Assembly (NCBI GenBank): GCA_900540475.1 | Contig: UQGG01000014.1 | Coordinates: forward strand, 62,001 to 126,000 | Reading direction: 5' to 3' | From: an uncultured Robinsoniella sp. | GTDB lineage: Bacteria > Bacillota > Clostridia > Lachnospirales > Lachnospiraceae | Length of the DNA: 64,000 nt | Shown: one piece after another, positions 18,288 through 27,546 of the stretch | How the letters are laid out: each line of letters opens with the position of its first letter | How positions within the stretch are numbered: the first letter of the stretch is position 1 | Made by a program: the position numbers and the translations under genes | The notes under the pieces: generated by a model | Database searches by the model: none | What the model was told of the DNA's origin: nothing | Seen by the model: the letters and a program-made list of their open reading frames with translations, nothing else

Positions 18288-21200
18288 ATGAAAAAGAATA
18301 AATGGATATCCCTTATTTTAGCCATCGCAATGGTGATCACCTCCTTAATGCCAACGACGGCATTGACAGCAATGGCTGCAGAAGGAAGTACCGCAATCAG
18401 AGAGTTGATGGTAGATAATGTAGTGAACCCGGTAGGGATTGATAATACTGCACCGAGATTCTCCTGGAAGATGGAATCTACAGTACAGGGACAGGTACAG
18501 ACCGCTTATCAGATCCAGGTATCTGAGCTGGGCGGCAATGAGGTATGGAATACCGGTAAAGTAGAAAGTGATAAAGCAGTGGACATCCTTTATGGAGGTA
18601 GTGCCCTGACTTCATCCACAACTTACCAGTGGCATGTAACCGCATGGGATAAGGATGATAACGAAATCGTTTCCGACAATGCAACCTTTGAGATGGGTCT
18701 GTTAGAAGAAGATGCATTCAGCGATGTAAACTGGATTCGTATGCCTAAAAAAGGCGATCCCGATCCCGATGCCCAGGAACCGGAAATTGATAAAAGCGTT
18801 TATACCATAGAAGCAAACTTACAGTTTAAGGATGCGGTAGGGCTTGTATTTGCAGCAAAGGATAATACCCATTTCTATATGTGGCAGTTAAATAATAATA
18901 TGGAACAGGGTGTTAAGGGAAGCTGGCTGCGCCCGCATGTATGGAACGGCAACGGAGGAACGTTTAATCCTGAGAATCTAAGTAACTACAATGGATACCA
19001 GCTGAAGGATGAGCTGTCAGATAACACGGATTATAATCTGAGACTGGTCGTAAATACAACTACACATATTGTAGAAACTTATATTAATAATGAGCTGGTA
19101 AATTCATTAGATTGTAAAGATGCAGATTTATCTTATGGCAAAATCGGATTTCGTCAGGCAACCAATCCTGTAGGCGGATTCAGAGAACAGGTTTGGCTGG
19201 ATGATATCAAGGTAACTGCAAATGATGGAACGATTTTATTCTATCAGGATTTCTCACTGGAAAATGACACACAGTTTGACGGCGGTGTTGTAGAAAACGG
19301 AAAGTTATATTTGGCTTATGGAGAAAATCAGGGTGATAAAGTATTCCTGAGTAAGGACAGCTCCATGTATTACCGTTTTGATACCGATTTTACCATTAAG
19401 TCCGGTAAGGCTGGAATTATTTATGGATCAAACGTGGAGGGTACCCAATACTATTATTCACAGTTAAATCCAAATTATGAAACGGGTCCCGCAGTTGTAC
19501 AGCATATGCGGGAGTTGGACGGAAAAAAATTTAAATTTGATTCAGGAGATATTAAAAATATCTCAAAAGAAGACATGGTCAATAAGCAGCACCACTTTAC
19601 CCTTACCTGCACAAATAAACAGGAAGTGCGCATCTATATCGATGGAGTAGAAGCAAAATACCATGACAAATTAGATAAATTCCAGTTTGATGGAAAGTTT
19701 GGTTTTAACAGCGATGGCGGAGATGACGTTGTATATGATAATATTGTCGTAAAGGTGGCAGGAATGCCCAAAGTATTTACAGATTCCAGCACATCAGACA
19801 ATATATTTGATAATGGAACAGTAGAAAATGGCGGATTACGCATTACCGGTGAACAGACTGCATTACTAAAAAATGCACTTAGCGGAAAACCGGATCCGGA
19901 ACCAGAACCGGATGCTCCGGTACACTACACCGTAGAATCCGATATCACCATAACCAGCGATTCCGCAGGTATCGTATTCTCAGCATCTGACAGCAGCAAC
20001 ATGTTTATGTGGCAGATTAACGGAGCAGACCATAAAGGAGAGTTATACTTAAGACCTCATATCTGGGAAAACGGAAAAGCTCACTATGACAAATACGAAA
20101 AAGATATCAGCAGTTTCTTTGATTATAATACGGAGATACTGAACAAAGAAGTTCATGTTAAAATTGAAGTAACAAATCAGCAAATTAAAACTTATATCAA
20201 TGATGTTTTAGTAGATACTTTTGAAGTCACATCCGAAACACCGGGAAAAGTAATTGACGGAAGAGTTGGTTTCCGCTCCGGAACAGCAACAGAAAACTAT
20301 ATGGTTGACAATTTGAAAGTGACTACTTTTGAAGAAGGCGGACCGGAAGAGGGAACCGTGAAACTTTCTTATGACTTTGATGACGGCATAAACCCATTTG
20401 GAGGAAGTGCAGGCCAGGCGAATTCCGGTTCCTTTAAGGACGGAAAATTTGTAGTAAAAGGCAATGCCGGCGTACTGCTGACAAAAGATTATTCCAATCT
20501 GGGAATGCCAATGTTCAGAAAGACATTCGATACAGAAGATAAAGAAATCGTAAGTGCAAAAGTATATGCTTCTTCACTGGGTGTATATGATCTGTACGTA
20601 AACGGAACCAGAGTGGGACGTCCGGACGAAAATGGAGGCACCATCTATGATGAAATGAAACCGGGCTGGACAGATTACAATGAAAGAGTATTATATTACT
20701 CTCATGATATAACCGACTTAATGAAAAAGGGCGGAGAAAATGTAATCCTGGCACAGGTGGGAACCGGATGGTGGACAGGAAGAATTTCCTATAACACTTA
20801 TGGTACCAAAGATATGGCGTTTTTAGCTAAGACGATCATTACTTACAGCGATGGAACGAAGAAGGTCTTAAATACAGACAGTTCCTGGAAGACAAGTAAA
20901 GAAGGCGTAATCCGTGAAGCAGATATCTGGGATGGGGAAACTTATGATGCAAATTATCCAAGCGCATCCGTAATGTCCACTTCAGACTACACAGAAGATG
21001 AAAGCTGGAGCAAAGTAAGCTATGATACAAACTTCAGCGGAGCTATTTCCGCACAGGTAGGACAGACAATTCAGGTTCGCAAGGAACTGGAGCGTTCCCC
21101 GGTTACTACAAGTGTATACCAGGGAAGCAAAGACAATGGTTCTGATTATGGCACGGTAAATGTAGTGAAAGATGATTACAAAGCCAATGATGTAATCGAA

Positions 21201-24200
21201 CTGAAAAAAGGCCAGACAGTTGTCTATGATTTGGGACAAAATATGGTAGGATGGCCGAACATCACGGTAAAAGCACCAATAGGCGCACAGATCAGCATGC
21301 ATTTTGCAGAAATGTTAAATGACAGCGGTAAGATTTCCAGAGGAAATGATGGTCCGGAAGGAAGCCTTTACATGGCAAACTACAGATCTGCTGCTTCCAC
21401 CTCAATTTATATTGCAAAGGGTGACGAAACAGAAAGTTATCGCCCGACATTTAGCTTTTATGGATTCCGTTATGTTTCCATTTCCGCAGATAATGATATC
21501 ACAATTGACAGCTTCCGGGCAGAAGTCCTGGGTTCCGCTATTCCGGAAACAGGAAGTCTGGAGACAAGCAATTCATCGGTAAATCAGTTAATCAGCAATA
21601 CCCTCTGGGGACAGAGAAGCAACTATTTAAGTGTACCTACAGACTGCCCGCAGAGAGATGAACGTCTGGGATGGTCCGGTGATACACAGGTATTTGTAGG
21701 CGCGGCATCTTACAACGCCAATGTGGCAGGCTTCTTCAATAAATGGGGTCAGGATGCAAGAGACAGCCAGACAAGTGCAGGACAGTATACCGATACAATA
21801 CCAAGATCTGCTGCAGTAGGAGCTGGTAATGCAGCATGGGGAGACGCCGGAGTTATCGTTCCGTATACCATGTTTAAAATGTATGGAGATACACAGATCA
21901 TCTCTCAGATGTATGAATCAATGGAAAAATACATGAACTGGCTGGACAGCAGAGGTTTTGAGGGCGCAGGAACTGCTTATTGTGACTGGCTGGCACCAAA
22001 TGAACAGGACAACCAGGGGCTTATCCGGAATCTGATCGCATGTGCTTACTACGCATATGATACTCAGTTAATGGCTGAAATGTCCGATGCGATCGGAGAA
22101 ACAGAAAAAGCAGATGCATACAGAGCCAGATTTGACGAAATTAAAAATCATTTCCAGGAGAAATACATTAATAATGACGGTACTTTAGCAGCCGGGGCAG
22201 ACACACAGACAGGTTATTTAATTACATTAAAAGTAGATCTGTTTAAAGATGAGGAACAGAAGCAGGCGGCAACCGAGATTCTGGTTAATAAGATCAAAGC
22301 AAATGGAAATAAACTTGGTACCGGCTTTGTAGGTACTGCTATGCTGAATCAGACCCTTACAGAAGCAGGTGCTGTGGATATGGCATACACCCTGTTACTG
22401 CAGAGAGACAATCCGTCCTGGATGTACAGTATTGACCAGGGAGCAACTACGATCTGGGAGCGTTGGAATTCTTATACAAAGGAAAATGGATTCGGACCGG
22501 TAGATATGAACTCCTTTAATCATTATTCTTATGGCGCAATTGTAGAGTGGATGTACAGCGATATGCTGGGAATCAAAGCAGATGAAGACCAGCCTGGATT
22601 CAAGCACATTATATTAAAACCACAGCCGGACAGAAGAGCAGATGAAGACATTCCTGCAAACCAGGAACGGATTACCTGGGTAAAGGGTTCTTATGATTCC
22701 GCATATGGAATGATAAACGCAGAATGGAATTGGTCAGAAGACGGATTCAACTATACGGCATCCATTCCTGCAAACACCACAGCAACCGCATATATTCCAG
22801 TAGAAAAAGACATGGAAGTTACGGTAAATGGCGTACTGGCAGATGAATTTACAAAAGAAAAAGATGGTATTCGATATTTGGAAACCGCAGACGGAAATGC
22901 AGTATTTGAAATTACTGCAGGAACATATGAATTTAAAACCGCATATAAAGAAGCAGCAGATAAGACAGAATTAAAGAAAGCAATTCAGGAAGCAAATGAT
23001 TTAAAAGAAACAGATACTTATAAAAATGCAACTCTAAAGTCACAGGAAGCATTTGATACAGCATTGGCAGCAGCAGTTAAAGTTTCTAAAAATGGAAAAG
23101 CAACTGCAGAAGAAATAACACAGGCAATAGAAGATCTGTCCAAAGCAACAGAAGGTCTGACAGCAGAAGAAAAGCCGGCAGACAAGACAGAACTGGAAAA
23201 AACAATCAAAGAAGCCAATGATATGATGGGAACAGACAAGTATCAGACAGCTTCAACCGAAACAAAAGAAGCTTTTGACAATGCATTAAAGGCAGCACAG
23301 GATATCTTTATAAAAGAAGGAGCATCCGAGGCAGAAATTGCAGATGCCATTGATGATTTACTTGGAGCAATGGAAGGACTGCAGCCGGAAGAACCTCCTG
23401 TTGTACTGCCACAGGTACTTACGGATGAAGCAAACGGGGTGACATTAACAGCCTCGACCGAGACATGGCCTAGAGATACACAGCTATTGGTAGAAAGAGT
23501 GGAAAGCGGCAGCAGACATGATTTGGCAGCAGAAGCATTAAAAGATGTTACAAGGGAATTTACGGCTCTTGATATTGCTTTAACTTCCGCACAGGGAGAA
23601 GTCTCTCTGGATGGAAAAGAAGTACAGGCAGAAATGAGAATACCGGAATATTATGATGCAGACCAGCTTGCACTGTACTATGTATCGGATGATGGTGTAA
23701 AAACAGAACAGGCATTTACGTTTACCGATGAAAGCAAGACAGAGGCAACCTTTATGACAAGTACCTTAGGCTTACTTGTATGGGCTGACTTACGACTTGT
23801 ACCAGATGAAAATGGACTTCAGGTAGTATTCGAAAAAACCAACATGCTTTGGGATGAAACATCCAAAATCCTTGAAATTTCAATGAAAGATGAGGATGGA
23901 GAAACCATCGATTTATCCAATGAAACAATTTTTGTGGAATCTGACGATGAAAATGTTGCATATGTTGATAAAGATGGTATAATTAATGCAAGGAATGCAG
24001 GAAAGGCAAATATTACCGTTAAATTGACCTATAATGAGGTAGAATATACCAGTGTTACTCCAATTACGGTCAGTGAAATTTACCCATTAAAACCTGCAGC
24101 AGCTAAAATTACAGCAGACAGCATCACTTTAAAGGAAATCTCCGGTTATGAATATGCAATGCAGACAGGAGACCAGGAATTAGTATTTGGTAATGCAACG

Positions 24201-25310
24201 GCATTTACAGCATTAAAGCCAAATACGGTTTATAGCTTCTATCAGAGAATTGCAGCTACAGCTACACATGAAGCCGGAAGACTGAGTAAAGTACTTGAGG
24301 TTTCTACAGAAAAAGACACATTAAAAGGTTCCATTGTGATTAAGGGAACCGTAAAAGAAGGACAAACCCTCACATTAGACACTACAGGTGTTCAGAATGC
24401 AGACAAGCTGGCAATCAAGTGGATGCGTGGAAATCAGGTGATTGAGGGAGCTTCCGGTACAAGTTACAAGCTCACAAAATTAGATGTGGGCTATCAGATT
24501 ACAGCAGTTGTATCAGCGGAAAACCTAAACGGAACATTATCTGCAGCAACCCAGGAAAAAGTAACGCCACAGGAAGTATTTGCATTAAAGGTTCGTCTCA
24601 ATAAGTCTGAACTTTCGATTAAGAAAGGCAAAAAGTATACATTCAAGACCAGTGTGGAACCTTCTGATACTACAAATAAAAAACTCACCTGGAAGAGCAG
24701 CAATACATCAATCCTCACAGTAGATAAAAACGGAAAGATGACTGCTAAGAAATCAGGAAGAGCTACAGTAACCGTTACAGCAGTAAATGGCATAAAAGCA
24801 TCCTGTAAAGTAACCGTTACCCAGTCAGTTGATAAAATAAAACTGAATAGAAATTCAAAGACTTTAGGGGTTCAGGAGACATATACCTTAAAGAGTACGC
24901 TGGTTCCTAAGTATGGAAAAACAAGTAAAATTACCTGGACCAGCAGCGATAAGAAAGTTGTAACCGTTAATTCTAAGGGCAAGTTAACCGCTAAGAAAAC
25001 AGGTACGGCAACAATTACGGTACGGACCGGAAACGGAAAAACCGCAGAGTGCAGGATTACAGTTAAAAATAAACCGAAATCCATTAAGCTCACAGCCGAA
25101 AAGAAGAATCTGAAACCTGGAAAAACATTAAAATTAAAAGTAACCCGTTCCAGCGGCAGCGCAGGAAAAGTTACATTTACATCCACGAATAAAGATGTGG
25201 CAACGGTTAGTTCTTCCGGAAAAGTAAAAGCTTTGAAAAAGGGAAAAACGACCATTAAAGCCGTGACTTATAATGGAAAAACAGACAGACTGGTAATTCA
25301 TGTAAAGTAA
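18288..25310 (+). CDS. Giant secreted GH78 alpha-L-rhamnosidase with three LamG-like modules
   Basis: This 2340-residue protein is the largest in the window. It has a signal peptide (about 1-31, ending near AMA). The ATG is the only in-frame start, because TAA lies ten bases upstream; the nearest Shine-Dalgarno-like AAAGG is about 14 bases away, which is weak. Domains: Ig-like N-domain with NPVGID (35-150), three consecutive LamG/concanavalin-like modules (about 168-320, 330-500, 540-685), Bac_rhamnosid_N (745-905), beta domain (950-1085), catalytic barrel (1090-1420). PTDCPQRDERLGWSGD gives D1119, D1124, E1125 and D1132; the base candidate is E1391 in TIWERW. The tail has two FIVAR-like repeats, a ZU5-like domain, Big, Fn3-like and Ig-like domains and three Big2 domains (2100-2340). 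Unlike the other three it has no CBM32; the LamG modules may do the sugar binding (inference). Confidence 0.92.
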   Translation: MKKNKWISLILAIAMVITSLMPTTALTAMAAEGSTAIRELMVDNVVNPVGIDNTAPRFSWKMESTVQGQVQTAYQIQVSELGGNEVWNTGKVESDKAVDILYGGSALTSSTTYQWHVTAWDKDDNEIVSDNATFEMGLLEEDAFSDVNWIRMPKKGDPDPDAQEPEIDKSVYTIEANLQFKDAVGLVFAAKDNTHFYMWQLNNNMEQGVKGSWLRPHVWNGNGGTFNPENLSNYNGYQLKDELSDNTDYNLRLVVNTTTHIVETYINNELVNSLDCKDADLSYGKIGFRQATNPVGGFREQVWLDDIKVTANDGTILFYQDFSLENDTQFDGGVVENGKLYLAYGENQGDKVFLSKDSSMYYRFDTDFTIKSGKAGIIYGSNVEGTQYYYSQLNPNYETGPAVVQHMRELDGKKFKFDSGDIKNISKEDMVNKQHHFTLTCTNKQEVRIYIDGVEAKYHDKLDKFQFDGKFGFNSDGGDDVVYDNIVVKVAGMPKVFTDSSTSDNIFDNGTVENGGLRITGEQTALLKNALSGKPDPEPEPDAPVHYTVESDITITSDSAGIVFSASDSSNMFMWQINGADHKGELYLRPHIWENGKAHYDKYEKDISSFFDYNTEILNKEVHVKIEVTNQQIKTYINDVLVDTFEVTSETPGKVIDGRVGFRSGTATENYMVDNLKVTTFEEGGPEEGTVKLSYDFDDGINPFGGSAGQANSGSFKDGKFVVKGNAGVLLTKDYSNLGMPMFRKTFDTEDKEIVSAKVYASSLGVYDLYVNGTRVGRPDENGGTIYDEMKPGWTDYNERVLYYSHDITDLMKKGGENVILAQVGTGWWTGRISYNTYGTKDMAFLAKTIITYSDGTKKVLNTDSSWKTSKEGVIREADIWDGETYDANYPSASVMSTSDYTEDESWSKVSYDTNFSGAISAQVGQTIQVRKELERSPVTTSVYQGSKDNGSDYGTVNVVKDDYKANDVIELKKGQTVVYDLGQNMVGWPNITVKAPIGAQISMHFAEMLNDSGKISRGNDGPEGSLYMANYRSAASTSIYIAKGDETESYRPTFSFYGFRYVSISADNDITIDSFRAEVLGSAIPETGSLETSNSSVNQLISNTLWGQRSNYLSVPTDCPQRDERLGWSGDTQVFVGAASYNANVAGFFNKWGQDARDSQTSAGQYTDTIPRSAAVGAGNAAWGDAGVIVPYTMFKMYGDTQIISQMYESMEKYMNWLDSRGFEGAGTAYCDWLAPNEQDNQGLIRNLIACAYYAYDTQLMAEMSDAIGETEKADAYRARFDEIKNHFQEKYINNDGTLAAGADTQTGYLITLKVDLFKDEEQKQAATEILVNKIKANGNKLGTGFVGTAMLNQTLTEAGAVDMAYTLLLQRDNPSWMYSIDQGATTIWERWNSYTKENGFGPVDMNSFNHYSYGAIVEWMYSDMLGIKADEDQPGFKHIILKPQPDRRADEDIPANQERITWVKGSYDSAYGMINAEWNWSEDGFNYTASIPANTTATAYIPVEKDMEVTVNGVLADEFTKEKDGIRYLETADGNAVFEITAGTYEFKTAYKEAADKTELKKAIQEANDLKETDTYKNATLKSQEAFDTALAAAVKVSKNGKATAEEITQAIEDLSKATEGLTAEEKPADKTELEKTIKEANDMMGTDKYQTASTETKEAFDNALKAAQDIFIKEGASEAEIADAIDDLLGAMEGLQPEEPPVVLPQVLTDEANGVTLTASTETWPRDTQLLVERVESGSRHDLAAEALKDVTREFTALDIALTSAQGEVSLDGKEVQAEMRIPEYYDADQLALYYVSDDGVKTEQAFTFTDESKTEATFMTSTLGLLVWADLRLVPDENGLQVVFEKTNMLWDETSKILEISMKDEDGETIDLSNETIFVESDDENVAYVDKDGIINARNAGKANITVKLTYNEVEYTSVTPITVSEIYPLKPAAAKITADSITLKEISGYEYAMQTGDQELVFGNATAFTALKPNTVYSFYQRIAATATHEAGRLSKVLEVSTEKDTLKGSIVIKGTVKEGQTLTLDTTGVQNADKLAIKWMRGNQVIEGASGTSYKLTKLDVGYQITAVVSAENLNGTLSAATQEKVTPQEVFALKVRLNKSELSIKKGKKYTFKTSVEPSDTTNKKLTWKSSNTSILTVDKNGKMTAKKSGRATVTVTAVNGIKASCKVTVTQSVDKIKLNRNSKTLGVQETYTLKSTLVPKYGKTSKITWTSSDKKVVTVNSKGKLTAKKTGTATITVRTGNGKTAECRITVKNKPKSIKLTAEKKNLKPGKTLKLKVTRSSGSAGKVTFTSTNKDVATVSSSGKVKALKKGKTTIKAVTYNGKTDRLVIHVK

Positions 25311-25323
25311 AATGGTAATACGC

Positions 25324-25355
25324 ATATGGGGAGGCTGTTAACAGCTCCCCATATT
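25324..25355 (+). other. Intercistronic hairpin without T-run
   Basis: ATATGGGGAG pairs with CTCCCCATAT, with CTGTT/AACAG inside and one bulged G. It starts 14 bases after the fourth rhamnosidase gene and is followed by TGCAGAAG rather than Ts, like the three hairpins before it. Confidence 0.6.
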
Positions 25356-25460
25356 GCAGAAGAATTTGGCACCGGAAGATAATGCCTACCGGGATGATTT
25401 GGATAAGGACAGCCTCAGGATCATTTTCAAGTACGCCTCAGGGGGAAAGCAGGATCATAT

Positions 25461-27260
25461 ATGAAATGGAAATTACTACATAAAGCAGCGGCGTTAGCGC
25501 TGGCATTTTCTTTAATTATTCCATCCACAGCGATGGCAGCACCTCAGACGGAGAGGAACACAGAACGGACAACAGAGGTAAAACCCCAGACAGAGCCAGT
25601 TACGGAGCCTGTGACAAATCATCCGATAGGAGCTGAGAATGTAACAGAAGCGGACGTATTGACGGAAATACCAGTTGAAACAGAGACAGAATTAGTGACA
25701 GAGACAGAAACACAAACGGAATCCGAAGAAGCGACAGAAACGGATACCAACAAAAGGGAAGAAGAGAGTACGGAACCCCAGATGGAACCGGCAACAGAGA
25801 TGACACAGGAAGAAATAGATGCAAATCTTGCTTTAATCGAACAGCAGCAGATTGAAGAGCCAAAAGAGATCGAGAAACCTTTTGGAATTACAACAATTGA
25901 AAAGGTATATGGACTTTCAAAGCGCAGAAATCTGCAGATCTATGAAGAAAAAAGTGTCAAATCCAGAACCGTGGGAGAGCTGGAAAAAAACGGGCTGTGC
26001 TATATCTTAGAGGAAGATGAAAAAGGCTGGGTTTATATAGAGTCAGGAGATGTAAGAGGTTTTGTTAAAATCAAAAATCTTCTTACTGGAAAAAAAGCGA
26101 ACAGTTATGTGAAAAAGAAAAAGGCAAAAAATCTTGAACAAGCAGATTGCCTGGTAAGTCCGTTAAAAAATAAAGCGTGGACTTATACAAAGACAACGGC
26201 GCAGAAAACGGTAGTAAAAAAGGTTTATGCCATTTCAAAAACGGATGGGGTATGTATTCAGGAGCGGAAGAAAGAAAACTCAAATGTCATAGGCGTATTG
26301 CCCGAAGGTGGGCTGTGTTACGTACTGGCAGACCAGGATGAAAAATGGATTTATGTAGAATCCGGTTATGTGCGTGGATTTGTTCAGCGAAAGAATCTGA
26401 TAAAAGGAAAAAATGCGGTTGAGCTTGTTAAGATGAATAAGGAAGAAAATTATGAATTTGCCAGGGAACTGATTCCCATGGAAGAGAATAAATCCTTATA
26501 TTACACACTTACCACAGTTAGAGAGATCACCGCTTCCAGCGCACTCCGCAATTCTATGGTTGATTTTGCAAGGCAGTTTTTAGGCAATTCTTACGTTTGG
26601 GGCGGCACGAGCCTTACAAACGGAGCGGATTGTTCCGGCTTTGTACAGAGCATTTACAGCGAGTTCGGATATTCCATACCCCGGGTAGCAGAGGATCAGG
26701 CGAAGTTTGGTTTACAGATTCCGGTTGCCGATGCAGCACCTGGAGATTTGATCTTTTATGCCCGGAATGGATATGTTTATCATGTTGTCATGTATATTGG
26801 AGACGGACAGGATATTGAAGCGCACAGCAGTGCAAGAGGGATTATCACCAACAGCGTCAGCTATGACAGTGCCGTATGGGCAGTCCGCATAATTGAAGAC
26901 GATGTGATCATAAATAACGGATCTGAAAATGAAAGCGGTGTCCAGGGTGATACCGAGCTTGCCCGGGAACAGGATTATGGGCAGCATCTGGGGAACTTTA
27001 CCTTAACCGCTTATTGCAGCTGTCCGGTATGCTGCGGTGTCTGGTCGGGAGGACCAACAGCCAGCGGTGCAATGCCGGTTCAGGGCAGAACTGTTGCCAT
27101 GGGAGGTATCCCGTTTGGAACCAGATTGATTATCAATGGGGAAATCTATACCGTGGAAGACAGGGGAACTCCTTACGGACACGTGGATATCTATATGAGT
27201 GATCATCAGGATGCCTGTGTATTCGGACGCCAGCAGGCAGATGTGTATTTAGCAAATTAA
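25461..27260 (+). CDS. Secreted SH3 / NlpC-P60 / 3D-domain cell-wall hydrolase
   Basis: The 599-residue protein has a signal peptide (about 1-26, ending TAMAA) and then a long Thr/Glu-rich linker of TE repeats (28-125) that probably spans the wall. Two bacterial SH3-like domains follow (about 148-215 and 252-325, both with the pattern CYxL....W.YxESG.VRGFV). The NlpC/P60 peptidase domain is at 360-475, with C391 in ADCSGF, H441 in YHVVMYIG and H455 in EAHSS as catalytic triad candidates. A C-terminal 3D domain (510-599) has VEDRG and HVDIYMSDHQDA, the Asp pattern of MltA/RlpA-like folds. It should cut peptidoglycan stem peptides and perhaps glycan strands. It is the last gene before the terminator at 27320, so it may remodel the wall for export or anchoring of the rhamnosidases (inference). 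Confidence 0.88.
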   Translation: MKWKLLHKAAALALAFSLIIPSTAMAAPQTERNTERTTEVKPQTEPVTEPVTNHPIGAENVTEADVLTEIPVETETELVTETETQTESEEATETDTNKREEESTEPQMEPATEMTQEEIDANLALIEQQQIEEPKEIEKPFGITTIEKVYGLSKRRNLQIYEEKSVKSRTVGELEKNGLCYILEEDEKGWVYIESGDVRGFVKIKNLLTGKKANSYVKKKKAKNLEQADCLVSPLKNKAWTYTKTTAQKTVVKKVYAISKTDGVCIQERKKENSNVIGVLPEGGLCYVLADQDEKWIYVESGYVRGFVQRKNLIKGKNAVELVKMNKEENYEFARELIPMEENKSLYYTLTTVREITASSALRNSMVDFARQFLGNSYVWGGTSLTNGADCSGFVQSIYSEFGYSIPRVAEDQAKFGLQIPVADAAPGDLIFYARNGYVYHVVMYIGDGQDIEAHSSARGIITNSVSYDSAVWAVRIIEDDVIINNGSENESGVQGDTELAREQDYGQHLGNFTLTAYCSCPVCCGVWSGGPTASGAMPVQGRTVAMGGIPFGTRLIINGEIYTVEDRGTPYGHVDIYMSDHQDACVFGRQQADVYLAN

Positions 27261-27319
27261 AAAGTACCAGAGCAGATCAGGGAGGGATTTGTTCTGGTGC
27301 ATATCAGAAAGCAATTAAT

Positions 27320-27367
27320 AAAAGTACAGCAGTGCTCAAATCATTGAGAAATGCTGTACTTTTTTTG
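27320..27367 (+). terminator. Rho-independent terminator of the rhamnosidase array
   Basis: AAAAGTACAGCA pairs with TGCTGTACTTTT, and the stem runs into a row of Ts. A small inner stem CTCA/TGAG sits in the loop. It is the first classical terminator after the window start. Confidence 0.85.
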
Positions 27368-27546
27368 TTCGTTAAAAGGAAAATGATCTGATAACAGACA
27401 CCATTTAAAAAATGAGTGAACGAATACCAGACCATCATATCCCCGCACCTATATGATAACATTTTTCAGGGATTAGTCAATGTTGTATTAAGCTTTTTTG
27501 GTAGAAAATGATAAAATAAATTAAGTTTATTATTAACTTTAAGGAT

